A DNA stretch of 64,000 nt from Pseudomonas sp. MYb60 (GTDB lineage Bacteria > Pseudomonadota > Gammaproteobacteria > Pseudomonadales > Pseudomonadaceae), in NCBI RefSeq assembly GCF_002979555.1, contig NZ_PCOZ01000003.1, positions 124,001 through 188,000 on the forward strand, written 5' to 3'. Below, piece after piece: positions 44,323-53,717 of the stretch. Under the pieces are notes generated by a model. That model saw only the letters and a list, made by a program, of their open reading frames with translations. It made no database searches and was not told where the DNA came from. Each line of letters begins with the position of its first letter. Positions within the stretch are counted from its first letter, which is position 1. A program made the position numbers and the translations under genes.

Positions 44323-44571
44323 ATGAAAAGTGAACAGGTAGAAGGTGTCGCAGAAAAACTAGCCGGCAAGGCACAGAGCACGGTCGGGAAATTGCTAGGT
44401 GACTCGACGCTAGAAGCTGAAGGCGCTGGACGCCAAGCTGCCGGTCAGTTGACACAAACCTATGGTGATGCACTCGACAGCGTGTCCACATTTGTCAAAG
44501 AGAAGCCAGTTGCCGCACTGGCAATCGGTGCTGTTGCTCTACTCGTGCTCAAGAGGTTGCTGAGTCGCTGA
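44323..44571 (+). CDS. CsbD family stress protein with C-terminal membrane anchor (copy 2)
   Basis: An 82-residue protein co-linear with the copy at 8875. It differs at about a dozen positions (AEKLAGKAQSTVGKLLGDST here) and keeps the same GAGRQAAGQLTQTYGDALDS core and C-terminal hydrophobic tail (AALAIGAVALLVL, then basic residues). Body and anchor are as described for copy 1. GAAGG lies upstream of the ATG. Different neighbours (a membrane protein here, a chemoreceptor there) suggest separate promoters and expression conditions. Confidence 0.9.
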   Translation: MKSEQVEGVAEKLAGKAQSTVGKLLGDSTLEAEGAGRQAAGQLTQTYGDALDSVSTFVKEKPVAALAIGAVALLVLKRLLSR

Positions 44572-44595
44572 ACATCAGTAGCTTGAATGTGGTTT

Positions 44596-44646
44596 CCCTC
44601 GTACTCCTTGGAGTTCCGTAGCCAGAAGTACGAGGGTGTCAGGTCG
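44596..44646 (+). terminator. Long-loop hairpin after csbD copy 2
   Basis: A perfect 10-bp inverted repeat (CCCTCGTACT at 44596-44605, AGTACGAGGG at 44637-44646) encloses 31 bases, 25 bases after the stop. There is no T-run, so it could be a factor-dependent stop or an RNA-stability stem. Confidence 0.45.
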
Positions 44647-44752
44647 ACGGTCTTTTCGGCGGTCAGGAGGGAATCCATGGTTATTTTTACTTCAGAGCAC
44701 TTGAGGGGTATAGATAGTCGCGCAATCAGTCACCTAACAATACGCGATTTAA

Positions 44753-44768
44753 CATAATATACATTATG
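44753..44768. repeat. AT-rich inverted repeat
   Basis: CATAAT-ATAC-ATTATG at 44753-44768 lies in the 337-base gap between CsbD copy 2 and the DUF4019 lipoprotein. It may be an operator or promoter element for the downstream gene. Apart from this and the 44596 hairpin, the gap shows nothing supported. Confidence 0.4.
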
Positions 44769-44908
44769 CGTAATAACCTCATGCGCGCTCAGGGCCAGTG
44801 TCCAGCAGATTTCAAACCGGGTTATCCCGAATTCAGCCATGCCCATGGCGTCGATCCGATTCTTCATCTTTACTCGCTCCATGGACGCCGTCCCTCACGA
44901 GATTTCGC

Positions 44909-45391
44909 ATGAAGCCACTCGCCGCCGTGCTGCTGTCGTTGTTGCTGCTGTCAGGCTGTGATGTCAATAACGCTGCGCCAAAGATCATCGCGGATGATCC
45001 TGATACCGAACAGCAACAGCACCAAGTGTTCGATGCTACGGTAGCGTTCTTGCATTTGCTGGATGACGGCAAGGCCGATCAGACTTGGTCGGTGGCCAGT
45101 CCATTGCTCAAGGCCTCGACGTCCGAGTTTGTCTGGGCCAACGGTATCAAGGCGTTGCGTCTGGGCTTGGGTGCCTATGTGGAACGAAAATCGGCGAATA
45201 TCGGCTTTACCTCCCAGATGCCTGGCGGGCCTGCCGGCAACTATGCGGTCGTGGAATGCGTGACGACATTCGCCACCGGACCTGCCACGGAAAAAGTAGT
45301 ATTTCGAGAGGAAGGCAATCAATGGCGGGTGGTGGGCTATTTCGTGAATAAACGCATCATCTTGAGCGGTGATTCCACTGAAACGCCCTGA
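44909..45391 (+). CDS. DUF4019 family lipoprotein
   Basis: A 160-residue protein with a lipoprotein signal (LAAVLLSLLLLSGC, lipobox LSGC with the cysteine at residue 18). A DUF4019 domain follows at about 45-155 (DATVAFLHLLDDGKADQTWS; SPLLKASTSEFVWANGIKAL; NYAVVECVTTFATG; VVFREEGNQWRVVGYFV). The family is a cystatin-like fold of unknown function anchored in the envelope. I chose the ATG at 44909; the open frame upstream lacks a signal. Single gene. Confidence 0.88.
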   Translation: MKPLAAVLLSLLLLSGCDVNNAAPKIIADDPDTEQQQHQVFDATVAFLHLLDDGKADQTWSVASPLLKASTSEFVWANGIKALRLGLGAYVERKSANIGFTSQMPGGPAGNYAVVECVTTFATGPATEKVVFREEGNQWRVVGYFVNKRIILSGDSTETP

Positions 45392-45438
45392 CCTGCCAAC
45401 GCTGACCCCTTTCAGTCGCTTGCGCCAACCTGCAAATA

Positions 45439-45480
45439 TAATATAACTAAACTAAATGACTATTTAGTTTAGTTATATTA
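45439..45480. repeat. Perfect 19-bp-arm AT-rich palindrome
   Basis: Two perfectly complementary 19-base arms (45439-45457 and 45462-45480; left arm TAATATAACTAAACTAAAT) are separated by GACT. Each arm holds tandem TAACTAAACTAAA-type repeats. There is no T-run characteristic of a terminator on its own. It lies 88 bases before the Bcr/CflA pump start. The most economical reading is a TetR/MarR-type operator of the pump or a regulatory cruciform; a terminator for the upstream gene is the alternative. Confidence 0.7.
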
Positions 45481-45567
45481 AGCAGGCGTTCAATTCTCGC
45501 CACGTCAGTTTGCGGATTTGCGCGGATCCCTTAAGCTGACCGACCTTTGCTTCACCCGGAATTGCTC

Positions 45568-46776
45568 ATGTCTCGAAGTATTGCCCACCTCGCCCTGCTG
45601 CTGGGCTTGATCACGGCCGTTGGCCCGTTTGCCATCGACATCTATCTGCCTGCACTGCCCACGCTCGGCACCAGCCTGAACGCGTCGCCGGCTGCGGTGC
45701 AGATGAGTTTGATCGTGTTTTTTATCATCATCGGCGTGTGCCAGCTGTTCTACGGACCGATCAGTGACGTGTTTGGCCGCAAGCCTCCTATCTATGTCGG
45801 GTTGGTGATTTTTGCCCTCGGCAGCATCGGCTGTGCGCTGGCCCCGACCATCGAAGTGTTGATCGGCTTTCGTGCTCTGCAAGCCTTCGGTGCCTGTGCC
45901 GGCATGGTGATCCCCCGGGCGATTGTGCGTGACCTGTACACCGGCCATGAAGCCGCTCGCCTCATGGCCTTGCTGATGCTGGTGATGAGTGTTTCGCCGA
46001 TTCTCGCACCGCTGGCCGGTAGCCTGGTGATCTCGCTGTGGAGTTGGCGCGAAGTGTTCGCCGTCCTTGCCGTGGTGTCGCTGGCATGCCTGGTGATGAC
46101 CGCCGTGCAACTTCCCGAAACCCATCCTGCGGAGCGACGTTTGGGCAAGACCCTGGGCAGTGCATTCGGCAGTTACGGTGCTTTACTGCGCGACCCGGTA
46201 TTCAAAGGGTTAGCGGTAGTCAGCGGGTTTGGGCTGGCGACGTTTTTTGTGTTCATCGGCAGCGCACCTTTTGTGTATATCGAGCATTACGGCCTGACCC
46301 CCACGCAATTCAGCCTGGGATTTGCGCTGAATGCCGCGTCGTTCTTTACCATGAGCCAGCTCACTGCACGCCTGAGTGCGCGCTTTGGTCTACCGCCGCT
46401 GATTCGCTGGTCGGTGATCGCTGTGGCGGCGGTCATGGCCTTGCTCGCGCTCACCACCCTGTGGGTCGACAGCCTGGTGGTGATGATGACCTTGCTGTTT
46501 ATCGGCTTCGGTTTTCTCGGCCTGTTGCTGCCGGCGGCCGGTGTGCTGTCGCTGGAGGATCATGGCGCGGTGGCGGGTTCTGCATCGGCGCTACTGGGGG
46601 CGATCCAAATGATCACCGCTGCGGGGTCCATGGCCCTGGTCGGGATTTATGCTGATCACACCCCTGCCCCCATGCTGATCGGCATCGCGCTGTGTGCAAT
46701 TGCGGCGATGCTGACGGGGATGTGGACCCTGCGTCGTTTGCCGGCGCACCTGGCCAGCGCCCCGCCCTCCTCCTGA
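45568..46776 (+). CDS. Bcr/CflA family multidrug efflux MFS transporter
   Basis: This 402-residue 12-helix inner-membrane proton antiporter begins SRSIAHLALLLGLITAVG and has the drug-H+ antiporter motifs: helix 1 FAIDIYLPALPTLGTSL, loop 2-3 GPISDVFGRKPPIYVGL, and helix 5 SVSPILAPLAGSLVI (motif C-like). The Bcr/CflA family exports chloramphenicol, bicyclomycin, sulfonamides or dipeptides. The ATG at 45568 follows CCGGA. No regulator gene adjoins it, but a large palindrome lies in its promoter region. Confidence 0.92.
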   Translation: MSRSIAHLALLLGLITAVGPFAIDIYLPALPTLGTSLNASPAAVQMSLIVFFIIIGVCQLFYGPISDVFGRKPPIYVGLVIFALGSIGCALAPTIEVLIGFRALQAFGACAGMVIPRAIVRDLYTGHEAARLMALLMLVMSVSPILAPLAGSLVISLWSWREVFAVLAVVSLACLVMTAVQLPETHPAERRLGKTLGSAFGSYGALLRDPVFKGLAVVSGFGLATFFVFIGSAPFVYIEHYGLTPTQFSLGFALNAASFFTMSQLTARLSARFGLPPLIRWSVIAVAAVMALLALTTLWVDSLVVMMTLLFIGFGFLGLLLPAAGVLSLEDHGAVAGSASALLGAIQMITAAGSMALVGIYADHTPAPMLIGIALCAIAAMLTGMWTLRRLPAHLASAPPSS

Positions 46777-46857
46777 GGCGCTGGCTCAGGCCTGACGTAA
46801 CCACTCGTCGGGCCTGGCCGGGATCCGTTACAACTATCCCGGCCGTGCGAAAAAATC

Positions 46858-46956
46858 GAGCCGTACCCGGACTGTGGTGAACAGAGCTACAAAGGTTCTG
46901 GCCGCCTGGCCAACAAGACCGCGTTGATCACCGGCGCTGACAGCGGCATCGGGCAA
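46858..46956 (+). pseudogene. N-terminal fragment of a short-chain dehydrogenase/reductase
   Basis: The text [20 protein letters not shown] then [13 protein letters not shown] is the start of an SDR oxidoreductase of the YhdG/general-stress-protein-39 kind, including the cofactor loop TGADSGIG. It is cut on the right at 46956, where the sequence turns into the tail of the minus-strand recombinase. On the left there is no start codon. It is a remnant, probably truncated by arrival of the recombinase element. Confidence 0.7.
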
Positions 46957-46978
46957 CACGCGACAAATCGCCGATCAC

Positions 46979-47893
46979 TTACAAGTCGAAGCGGTCCACG
47001 GCGCGGCGGCGTTCATTGTCGTCGCGCACGTCATAACTGGCGGTGGTCTGGATATTGGTGTGGTGTGCCAGCTTCTGCGCAATCGACAGATCATGTTCCT
47101 CGATCACCCGCGTAATGAACGAACGTCGGAAATCATGCGGCATGATTTTCACCCCAACCTGTTCACCGCGCTGGCGGGCGATGTAGTAGATCGCGTGCTT
47201 GGTGATGCGCTCGCGGGTGATATGGCTGCCCCGGCGGATGCGATTGAACAGGAAACTGTCGTCCGGCTCGCCTTCCTTGAGGTGTTCGCGGCGAAATGCC
47301 AGCCACGCCTGCAGCTTGGCGAAGGCCCAGTCTGGCGCGTACTTGAGCAGCTCTTTGTTGCCCTTGCCGATCACCCGCAGGCTGCGTTGCTCAAAATCGA
47401 CCTGCGCCAGGTCGAGGTTGACCGACTCCGACTTGCGCATGCCCGAACCATACAAAATGCCAATGACGGCTGCGTCCCTCAGCCCTTGGGGCCTAGGGTC
47501 GGCAGCGCAGACCTCCATCAACTCGCGGATCAAGCTGCGACGTAGATTACGTCCCTGGCCCAGACGGGTTCCAGTGGCGGCCTTGACCGTACGCATGCGC
47601 AACAGATGTTCCTGGCTGATCAGGCTCATGCGCCAGGCTTCGTTCATGACCCCACGCACCGCATTCACATACAGCGATGACGTGTTCGGCGCGTAGCCAT
47701 CCTCGCGCAAAGCGGCCACCAGGGCGATCACCTGTTCAGGTTGCAGCAGGTGCCAGTCGATGTCTTCGAGGTTGATGTCTTCATAGCCCAGGCGGTCGGC
47801 AGCGTCCTGTAAGACGTAGCGCATGGTCAGTTGGCTGGAGGGTGCCAGGCGGGTGAGATAGAGGGTCAACGGGTTGCGGATGGACTCAGTCAA
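46979..47893 (-). CDS. Tyrosine site-specific recombinase/integrase
   Basis: A 304-residue tyrosine recombinase. The N-terminal SAM-like DNA-binding domain is at about residues 1-100. The C-terminal catalytic domain has R153 (GSGMRKSE), a Lys in GKGNKE near 178-180, H253 and R256 (PHDFRR), H278 (LAHHTN) and the nucleophile Y287 (ASYDVRDD). The full catalytic set is present, so it should be active. Similar to pseudomonad phage-type/transposon integrases. It adjoins a dehydrogenase fragment on its 3' side, and no attachment-site repeat could be confirmed. Confidence 0.92.
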   Translation of the reverse strand: MTESIRNPLTLYLTRLAPSSQLTMRYVLQDAADRLGYEDINLEDIDWHLLQPEQVIALVAALREDGYAPNTSSLYVNAVRGVMNEAWRMSLISQEHLLRMRTVKAATGTRLGQGRNLRRSLIRELMEVCAADPRPQGLRDAAVIGILYGSGMRKSESVNLDLAQVDFEQRSLRVIGKGNKELLKYAPDWAFAKLQAWLAFRREHLKEGEPDDSFLFNRIRRGSHITRERITKHAIYYIARQRGEQVGVKIMPHDFRRSFITRVIEEHDLSIAQKLAHHTNIQTTASYDVRDDNERRRAVDRFDL

Positions 47894-48124
47894 GGGAGAT
47901 CAGCCTGTGGATTAAATACACCCATCTACCGGTTGTTAAATAGACATATTTGCAAGAAATTCGAATCTGAAGTCTAGCAAAGGATGGGCTTCAGACCAAA
48001 CCCTGGGATGAATCAGACGGATCGGCGTCGTTACAAAGCCTTATCCGATAAAGCGCCTCCGCGCCGCTCATTAAGATCAGTGGGCCATACATGTCATTTT
48101 TCACTCACCCCTGGAGCTGAATTC

Positions 48125-48616
48125 ATGCCCATCGACAATCCTACTTCACGTTACCAGACTCATAATTCCTACGCTGACAAACGCGCCTCCATTGCGCCGG
48201 ACCAGCCGCCCAGCTACCAATCAACCGCCAATCCACCGTCTTACTACGCTGCCGTCCAAAAGCCGTCCATTCCAAATCCATCCCATCCCAATTACAGCCA
48301 GAACCACAAAAACGCCACCGTGCTGGACAACAAAATCGAGCAAGTGGAACGGTGGTCTCACAAATACCCTGAAGCAGCCAAGGGCGAGCAAACCGGACCG
48401 CTGCGCCAATCGATGGCAGGGTTTCGCGAGGAGGTCGCACAAGGTCGGCAGAACAGCCCAGCAGCCATGCAACACGCCAATAACGCTAACAATCAGCTAC
48501 AGGCCATGGTCAGCATGGCCGAGAGCGGAATCAAGAACAGTTCAGTCGGCTCACCGGTCCTTCGCCAAAACCTCGAGCTGTATAGTGAAGTTGAAAGAAT
48601 GCAGGGCAAAAGATAA
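48125..48616 (+). CDS. Hypothetical protein with a disordered Pro/Ser/Asn-rich N-terminus
   Basis: A 163-residue protein. The first 70 residues are low complexity (PDQPPSYQSTANPPSYY, KPSIPNPSHPNYSQNHKN). A helical C-terminal half follows (VERWSHKYPEAAKGEQ; RQSMAGFREEVAQGRQ; ANNANNQLQAMVSMAESG). No signal peptide or transmembrane segment. The ATG at 48125 has GGAG 9 bases upstream; the open frame before it is non-protein-like. The layout resembles secreted effectors or chaperone-dependent substrates, but no export system or hrp-box is visible here. Not recognised. Confidence 0.65.
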   Translation: MPIDNPTSRYQTHNSYADKRASIAPDQPPSYQSTANPPSYYAAVQKPSIPNPSHPNYSQNHKNATVLDNKIEQVERWSHKYPEAAKGEQTGPLRQSMAGFREEVAQGRQNSPAAMQHANNANNQLQAMVSMAESGIKNSSVGSPVLRQNLELYSEVERMQGKR

Positions 48617-48664
48617 CCACAGGCGTTCACTCGAAGACCGCAGGCTGATGCAGTGGCGTTCTAA

Positions 48665-49459
48665 CTAGGGTTCTTCCTCGCTGTCCTGCAGCGACGTTTG
48701 CGCCCAGTTCTCATCTTGTTTCTGCATCAGCGCGAACCAACTGGCGCGCATGAAACCCAAATAAGGCGCGGGCGCATCCGCGAAATCCCGCTCATCGCTG
48801 TAGCAACCGGGCAGGGGCAACTCTGTCCCCTGCTCCTTGTACTGGCTGACCAGTGCCTGTTGCCCGGCCACGCTGCAATCCTTTGGCAACGGCATGCCGC
48901 GCAGCGCACCGGCCTCCTCGTCCCACCAGGCGGCGCCGTAGCGGTCAAGGCCACGCAGGCGGTACTTCTCGGATTTGCCGGCATGCATGATCAGCTTGAA
49001 TTCATTCGGGCTGACATCGCTGGTGCAGGTGCGCGAATAACCGACCGTGGCCTGGGTGAGGCCATCACCGGTCAGGTCGGTGACCTGGGTCGCGGCCATG
49101 TCGAAGCGCAGGGATGCGTCGAACTCGCAATGCTGTACGTCGTCGTAGAGCATCCACACGCGCTTGGGGCGATTGCCATCGATCAGGTATTGGGCGGCAT
49201 ATACAAACGCCGACTGGCTGCCATCATCCTCACGTTCGCTGACCTGCTCGGCCAACACCAGCAGATTCTTACCCTGGCGATCGTCCCACGTGTAGGCGGC
49301 GACCTGCTTGCCGCGCACTTCCACGCCTTCCGGTACCTGGTCGACACGCGTGAGTGCCACGCCTTCATCGGCCCTTACCGTGGTCACACACGCCACGCTC
49401 ATCAACAACCCCATCACTACTGGCCGCCACTGGCCGCGCAAACGCTGCTCGTTCTTCAT
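48665..49459 (-). CDS. Exported hypothetical protein (M949_RS01915-like, tentative)
   Basis: A 264-residue protein with a Sec signal (VVMGLLMSVACVTTVRADE). The mature part has a repetitive beta-rich text (VWMLYDDVQHCEFDASLRFD, TQVTDLTGDGLTQATVGYSR) with a Ca-binding-like DLTGDGLTQATV and paired cysteines. I recall this pattern from proteins annotated as the M949_RS01915 family (surface-polysaccharide-related), but cannot verify it. I chose the ATG at 49459, with AGGG upstream. Convergent with the unknown gene at 48125. Confidence 0.75.
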   Translation of the reverse strand: MKNEQRLRGQWRPVVMGLLMSVACVTTVRADEGVALTRVDQVPEGVEVRGKQVAAYTWDDRQGKNLLVLAEQVSEREDDGSQSAFVYAAQYLIDGNRPKRVWMLYDDVQHCEFDASLRFDMAATQVTDLTGDGLTQATVGYSRTCTSDVSPNEFKLIMHAGKSEKYRLRGLDRYGAAWWDEEAGALRGMPLPKDCSVAGQQALVSQYKEQGTELPLPGCYSDERDFADAPAPYLGFMRASWFALMQKQDENWAQTSLQDSEEEP

Positions 49460-49813
49460 CCGATCACCCTGCCAACAGAGGCCGTACTTTACCGACACTT
49501 GCACCCCCCTGCAGAGAAGATTCTTCAATAAAGTTGCGCGGCTAAACGAATCCTGGCGGGCCTTAGTTGTCTAGCTGAACCCTGGCTGTCTGGTGCTCAA
49601 ATAAACGAGTTTTTCATCCGGCTTTCATATCTGTTCCACATTTTTGCGCTTAACCTTGAACACAGTACTTGAGAACAATCCGCGCTACACCGGCTAACCT
49701 GTTGATAATGCTTTAGCTTTAGCGACGATCTGAACGATCCGGACTAGACTTTCGCTCCATGAATACTGCTGTTTGCACGCGCCAAGTTGCTCTAACCCCG
49801 AGGTCATGAATCT
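49460..49813. other. arn operon upstream region, no arnB
   Basis: In most pseudomonads arnB stands immediately before arnC. Here these 354 bases hold no aminotransferase text in any frame. The only coding-like item is a four-codon ORF (ATG AAT CTT TGA) that overlaps the arnC start. A GAGG at about 49800 serves arnC. No PmrA or PhoP box could be identified with confidence. The region must hold the operon promoter. Confidence 0.55.
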
Positions 49814-50845
49814 TTGAAACCCTACCCTATTCATTGTGTGTCGATCGTTATCCCGGTCTACAACGAACAAGAGAGCCTGCCTGAATTGCTGCGCCGCACC
49901 TCCGCAGCGTGCAAGCAACTGGCTTACGAATACGAAATCATCCTGGTGGATGACGGTAGTCGCGACAACTCCGCCCAATTGCTCGAAGACGCCGCAGCGG
50001 AAACGGGCAGCAACGTGGTGGCAGTCATCCTCAACCGCAACTACGGCCAGCATGCAGCGATCATGGCCGGTTTCGAACAATGCCGGGGCGACGTGGTGAT
50101 CACGCTCGACGCCGACCTGCAAAACCCGCCAGAAGAAATCCCGCGCCTGGTAGAGCAAGCCGCCCTCGGCTACGACGTGGTCGCCACCGTGCGCAACAAT
50201 CGCCAGGACTCGGCCTTTCGCCGCTGGCCTTCGCGCCTGATCAACCTGGCCGTGCAACGCTCCACCGGCGTCGCGATGAGCGACTATGGCTGCATGCTGC
50301 GCGCCTACCGCCGCACCATCGTCGACGCCATGCTGGCCTGCCGTGAGCGCAGCACGTTCATTCCGATCCTCGCCAACGGCTTCGCCCGCCACACCACGGA
50401 GATCCTGGTGCACCACGCCGAGCGTGAGCACGGCGAGTCCAAATACAGCGCCATGCGCCTGATCAGCCTGATGTTCGACCTCCTCACCTGCATGACCACC
50501 ACCCCCCTTCGCCTGCTCTCCATCGTTGGCTTCAGCCTGGCGGCGCTGGGCATGCTGTTTGCGTTTGCGCTGATCGTGTTGCGCCTGGCCTTCGGCGCCG
50601 ACTGGGCGGGTGATGGCCTCTTCGTGTTGTTCGCGGTGCTGTTTGTGTTCACCGGCGGCCAATTCATCGGCATGGGCCTGCTGGGTGAATACCTGGGCCG
50701 CATGTACAGCGACGTGCGGGCCCGCCCGCGCTTCTTTATTGAAAAAGTGCTGCGCAACCAACCCGCCGCACCGGCTCCGGTCGTCGTCGTTGACGGCCTG
50801 GCTTCGTCCTCTACCTCTACTTCCAGCGATCAGGTCCCGTCATGA
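49814..50845 (+). CDS. arnC: Undecaprenyl-phosphate 4-deoxy-4-formamido-L-arabinose transferase ArnC
   Basis: A 343-residue membrane glycosyltransferase that moves Ara4FN from UDP to undecaprenyl phosphate. The GT2 domain at about residues 8-200 has [29 protein letters not shown] (the DDGS nucleotide site), [13 protein letters not shown] (DAD metal site) and [10 protein letters not shown]. Two transmembrane helices lie at about 232-265 and 270-300 ([17 protein letters not shown]). The start is TTG at 49814 ([14 protein letters not shown]), matching the known N-terminus. ATGA overlap with arnA; first gene of the operon here because arnB is missing. Confidence 0.95.
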   Translation: MKPYPIHCVSIVIPVYNEQESLPELLRRTSAACKQLAYEYEIILVDDGSRDNSAQLLEDAAAETGSNVVAVILNRNYGQHAAIMAGFEQCRGDVVITLDADLQNPPEEIPRLVEQAALGYDVVATVRNNRQDSAFRRWPSRLINLAVQRSTGVAMSDYGCMLRAYRRTIVDAMLACRERSTFIPILANGFARHTTEILVHHAEREHGESKYSAMRLISLMFDLLTCMTTTPLRLLSIVGFSLAALGMLFAFALIVLRLAFGADWAGDGLFVLFAVLFVFTGGQFIGMGLLGEYLGRMYSDVRARPRFFIEKVLRNQPAAPAPVVVVDGLASSSTSTSSDQVPS

Positions 50846-52833
50846 GTTCAAAAGCTGTTGTATTTGCCTACCACGATATTGGCTGTGCAGGTATTGAAGC
50901 CCTGCTGAGCAGCGGCTATGACATTGCGGCGGTGTTCACCCATGCCGATGATCCCAAGGAAAACAACTTCTACGGCTCCGTCGCCCAACTGTGCGCCCGC
51001 AACGGCATCCCTGTGCATGCCCCGGAAGACGCCAACCACCCGCTGTGGGTCGAGCGCATCGCCAAGCTCAACCCGGATTTCATCTTCTCGTTCTACTACC
51101 GCAACCTGCTGAGCGAGCCGCTGCTGGCCACCGCCAAACAGGGCGCATTCAACTTGCATGGCTCGCTGTTGCCCCGATACCGTGGCCGCGCGCCCGCCAA
51201 CTGGGTGTTGGTCAACGGCGAGACCGAGACCGGCGTGACCCTGCACCGCATGGTCAAGCGTGCCGATGCCGGCGCCATCCTCGCCCAGCAAACTGTGCTT
51301 ATCGAGCGCAGCGATACTGGCCTGAGCCTGCATGCCAAATTGCGCGACGCCGCCGTCAGCCTGCTGCGTGATGCCCTGCCCCAACTGGCAGCCGGCAAGC
51401 TGAGTGAAACCGCCCAGGATGAGCGCCTGGCCACCACCTACGGCCGCCGCAGCGCCGCCGACGGGAAGCTTGAGTGGAAGCAACCGGCTGAAACGCTGTT
51501 CAATCTGGTTCGCGCCGTGACCCAGCCGTACCCGGGTGCTTTCTGCGCCGTGGGCGAACACAAGCTGATCGTGTGGCAGGCCGAAGTCGCCAAAGGCAAC
51601 GAAGGTCTGGCGCCGGGCCGGGTGATCAGCGTCAACCCGTTGCGCATCGCCTGCGGTGAAGACTCCCTGGTGATCACGTTTGGCCAGCGCAACGACAACG
51701 GCCTGTACCTGGCCGGCCCTGCGCTAGCCAATGAACTCGGCCTGGTGGATGGCTCGGTATTGCGGGGCGCCGAATCCGGGCGCAAGCCGCGCCGCACCCG
51801 CGTGCTGATCCTCGGCGTGAACGGTTTTATCGGTAACCACTTGTCCGAGCGCCTGCTGCGTGACGACCGCTACGAAGTCTACGGTCTGGACATCGGCTCC
51901 GATGCCATCGAGCGCCTGCGCAGCCACCCGAACTTCCATTACGTGGAAGGCGACATCAGCATCCACACCGAGTGGATCGAGTACCACATCAAGAAATGCG
52001 ACGTGGTGTTGCCGCTGGTGGCCATCGCGACGCCAATCGAATACACCCGCAACCCGTTGCGCGTGTTCGAACTGGACTTCGAAGAAAACCTCAAGCTGGT
52101 GCGCTACTGCGTCAAATACAACAAGCGCGTGATCTTCCCGTCGACCTCCGAAGTCTATGGCATGTGCCAGGACCAGTATTTCGACGAAGACACCTCCAAC
52201 CTGGTCGTGGGTCCGGTCAATAAGCAACGCTGGATCTACTCGGTCTCCAAGCAACTGCTGGACCGCGTGATCTGGGCCTACGGCGACAAAGGCCTGAAGT
52301 TCACCCTGTTCCGTCCGTTCAACTGGATGGGCCCGCGCCTCGACCGCCTCGACTCGGCGCGTATCGGCAGCTCGCGCGCGATCACCCAATTGATCCTCAA
52401 CCTGGTGGAAGGCACGCCGATCCGCCTGTTCGACGGTGGCGAGCAAAAACGCTGCTTCACCGACATCGCAGACGGCATCGAAGCCCTGGCACGCATCATT
52501 GATAACGACAATGGCGTGTGCGACGGCCAGATCATCAACATCGGCAACCCGGAAAACGAAGCCAGCATCCGCCAATTGGGCGAAGAGCTGCTGCGTCAGT
52601 TTGAAGCGCACCCGTTGCGCGGCAATTTCCCGCCGTTCGCCGGTTTCCGTGACGTCGAGAGCAAGGCGTTCTACGGCACCGGTTACCAGGACGTGGCGCA
52701 CCGCAAACCGAGCATCGACAACGCCAAGCGCCTGCTCGACTGGGAGCCGAGCGTGGAAATGAGCGAAACCATCGGCAACACCCTGGACTTCTTCCTGCGT
52801 GAAGCCATGCTGGAATTGGCGGACAAGCACTGA
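50842..52833 (+). CDS. arnA: Bifunctional UDP-glucuronate decarboxylase/UDP-Ara4N formyltransferase ArnA
   Basis: A 663-residue two-domain enzyme of L-Ara4N synthesis. Residues 1-300 are the formyltransferase ([19 protein letters not shown] with Asn-His active-site residues, then [18 protein letters not shown]). Residues about 315-660 are the NAD-dependent decarboxylase ([18 protein letters not shown]ossmann loop; [25 protein letters not shown] with the catalytic Tyr/Lys). Its start overlaps the arnC stop by four bases (ATGA), and its stop TGATG overlaps arnD's ATG by one base. Confidence 0.97.
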   Translation: MSSKAVVFAYHDIGCAGIEALLSSGYDIAAVFTHADDPKENNFYGSVAQLCARNGIPVHAPEDANHPLWVERIAKLNPDFIFSFYYRNLLSEPLLATAKQGAFNLHGSLLPRYRGRAPANWVLVNGETETGVTLHRMVKRADAGAILAQQTVLIERSDTGLSLHAKLRDAAVSLLRDALPQLAAGKLSETAQDERLATTYGRRSAADGKLEWKQPAETLFNLVRAVTQPYPGAFCAVGEHKLIVWQAEVAKGNEGLAPGRVISVNPLRIACGEDSLVITFGQRNDNGLYLAGPALANELGLVDGSVLRGAESGRKPRRTRVLILGVNGFIGNHLSERLLRDDRYEVYGLDIGSDAIERLRSHPNFHYVEGDISIHTEWIEYHIKKCDVVLPLVAIATPIEYTRNPLRVFELDFEENLKLVRYCVKYNKRVIFPSTSEVYGMCQDQYFDEDTSNLVVGPVNKQRWIYSVSKQLLDRVIWAYGDKGLKFTLFRPFNWMGPRLDRLDSARIGSSRAITQLILNLVEGTPIRLFDGGEQKRCFTDIADGIEALARIIDNDNGVCDGQIINIGNPENEASIRQLGEELLRQFEAHPLRGNFPPFAGFRDVESKAFYGTGYQDVAHRKPSIDNAKRLLDWEPSVEMSETIGNTLDFFLREAMLELADKH

Positions 52834-53717
52834 TGCAGGCAGGTCTTCGCATTGACGTCGACACCTACCGTGGCACCCGCGAAGGTGTGCCGCGGTTGCT
52901 TGAGTCCCTGGATGAAGCCGGGGTGAAAGCAACGTTTTTCTTCAGCGTCGGCCCGGATAACATGGGGCGCCACCTGTGGCGCCTGATCCGCCCGCAATTC
53001 CTGTGGAAGATGCTGCGCTCCAATGCCGTCGGGCTGTATGGCCTGGATATCCTGCTGGCCGGCACGGCCTGGCCGGGCAAGCCGATTGGCCGTGACCTGG
53101 GGCACCTGATGCGCCAGGCCAAGGCCGCCGGGCATGAAGTGGGCCTGCACGCATGGGACCACCATGGCTGGCAGGCCAACGCCGGGCGCTGGAGCGAGGT
53201 CAGGCTGGTCGAGCAGATTCGCCGTGGCGTCGACACCTTGAGCGATATCCTGGGGGAACGGGTGGAGTGTTCAGCGGCCGCCGGCTGGCGTGCCGATGAA
53301 CGTGTGGTGCAGGCCAAGCAAGGCTTCAACTTCCGCTACAACAGCGATTGCCGAGGCACCCGCCTGTTTCGTCCGACCCTGGCCGATGGCAGCGCGGGCA
53401 CCCCACAGATTCCGGTCGACCTGCCGACCTTCGACGAGGTCGTCGGGCCGGTGCTGGCGGCCAAGGATTTCAATCAGTTCATTCTTGACCGCTTCAGCGA
53501 ATCAACCCTCAACGTCTACACGATCCACGCAGAGGTAGAAGGCATATTGATGGCCAACGATTTTCGCCAGTTGCTGGCCCTGGCCGGGCAGCGCGGCATT
53601 GAGTTCACACCGTTGGGCGATTTGCTGCCCGCCGACCTGACCACCCTGCCCCAGCAACACCTGGTGCGCGGCGCCCTGAGCGGGCGCGAGGGGTGGCTTG
53701 GCGTGCAGCAAGCATGA
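52833..53717 (+). CDS. arnD: 4-deoxy-4-formamido-L-arabinose-phosphoundecaprenol deformylase ArnD
   Basis: This 294-residue polysaccharide-deacetylase (NodB) family enzyme removes the formyl group from the undecaprenyl-linked sugar in the periplasm. [20 protein letters not shown] holds the metal-binding Asp pair, [19 protein letters not shown] is the barrel core, and [16 protein letters not shown] carries the His metal ligands at about residue 107. Its ATG overlaps the arnA stop by one base, and the ATGA at the end overlaps arnT. Confidence 0.97.
   Translation: MQAGLRIDVDTYRGTREGVPRLLESLDEAGVKATFFFSVGPDNMGRHLWRLIRPQFLWKMLRSNAVGLYGLDILLAGTAWPGKPIGRDLGHLMRQAKAAGHEVGLHAWDHHGWQANAGRWSEVRLVEQIRRGVDTLSDILGERVECSAAAGWRADERVVQAKQGFNFRYNSDCRGTRLFRPTLADGSAGTPQIPVDLPTFDEVVGPVLAAKDFNQFILDRFSESTLNVYTIHAEVEGILMANDFRQLLALAGQRGIEFTPLGDLLPADLTTLPQQHLVRGALSGREGWLGVQQA

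Noticed and set aside
49580..49740. Possible PmrA/PhoP box upstream of arnC (for example CTTAACCTTGAAC)
   Set aside because: Only one half resembles a consensus and the repeat spacing is wrong, so I did not annotate it as an operator.
49694..50761. A 355-codon minus-strand open frame across arnC
   Set aside because: The plus-strand frame has clear ArnC motifs. The opposite frame is a codon-bias shadow in GC-rich DNA, rich in His/Gln with no domain.
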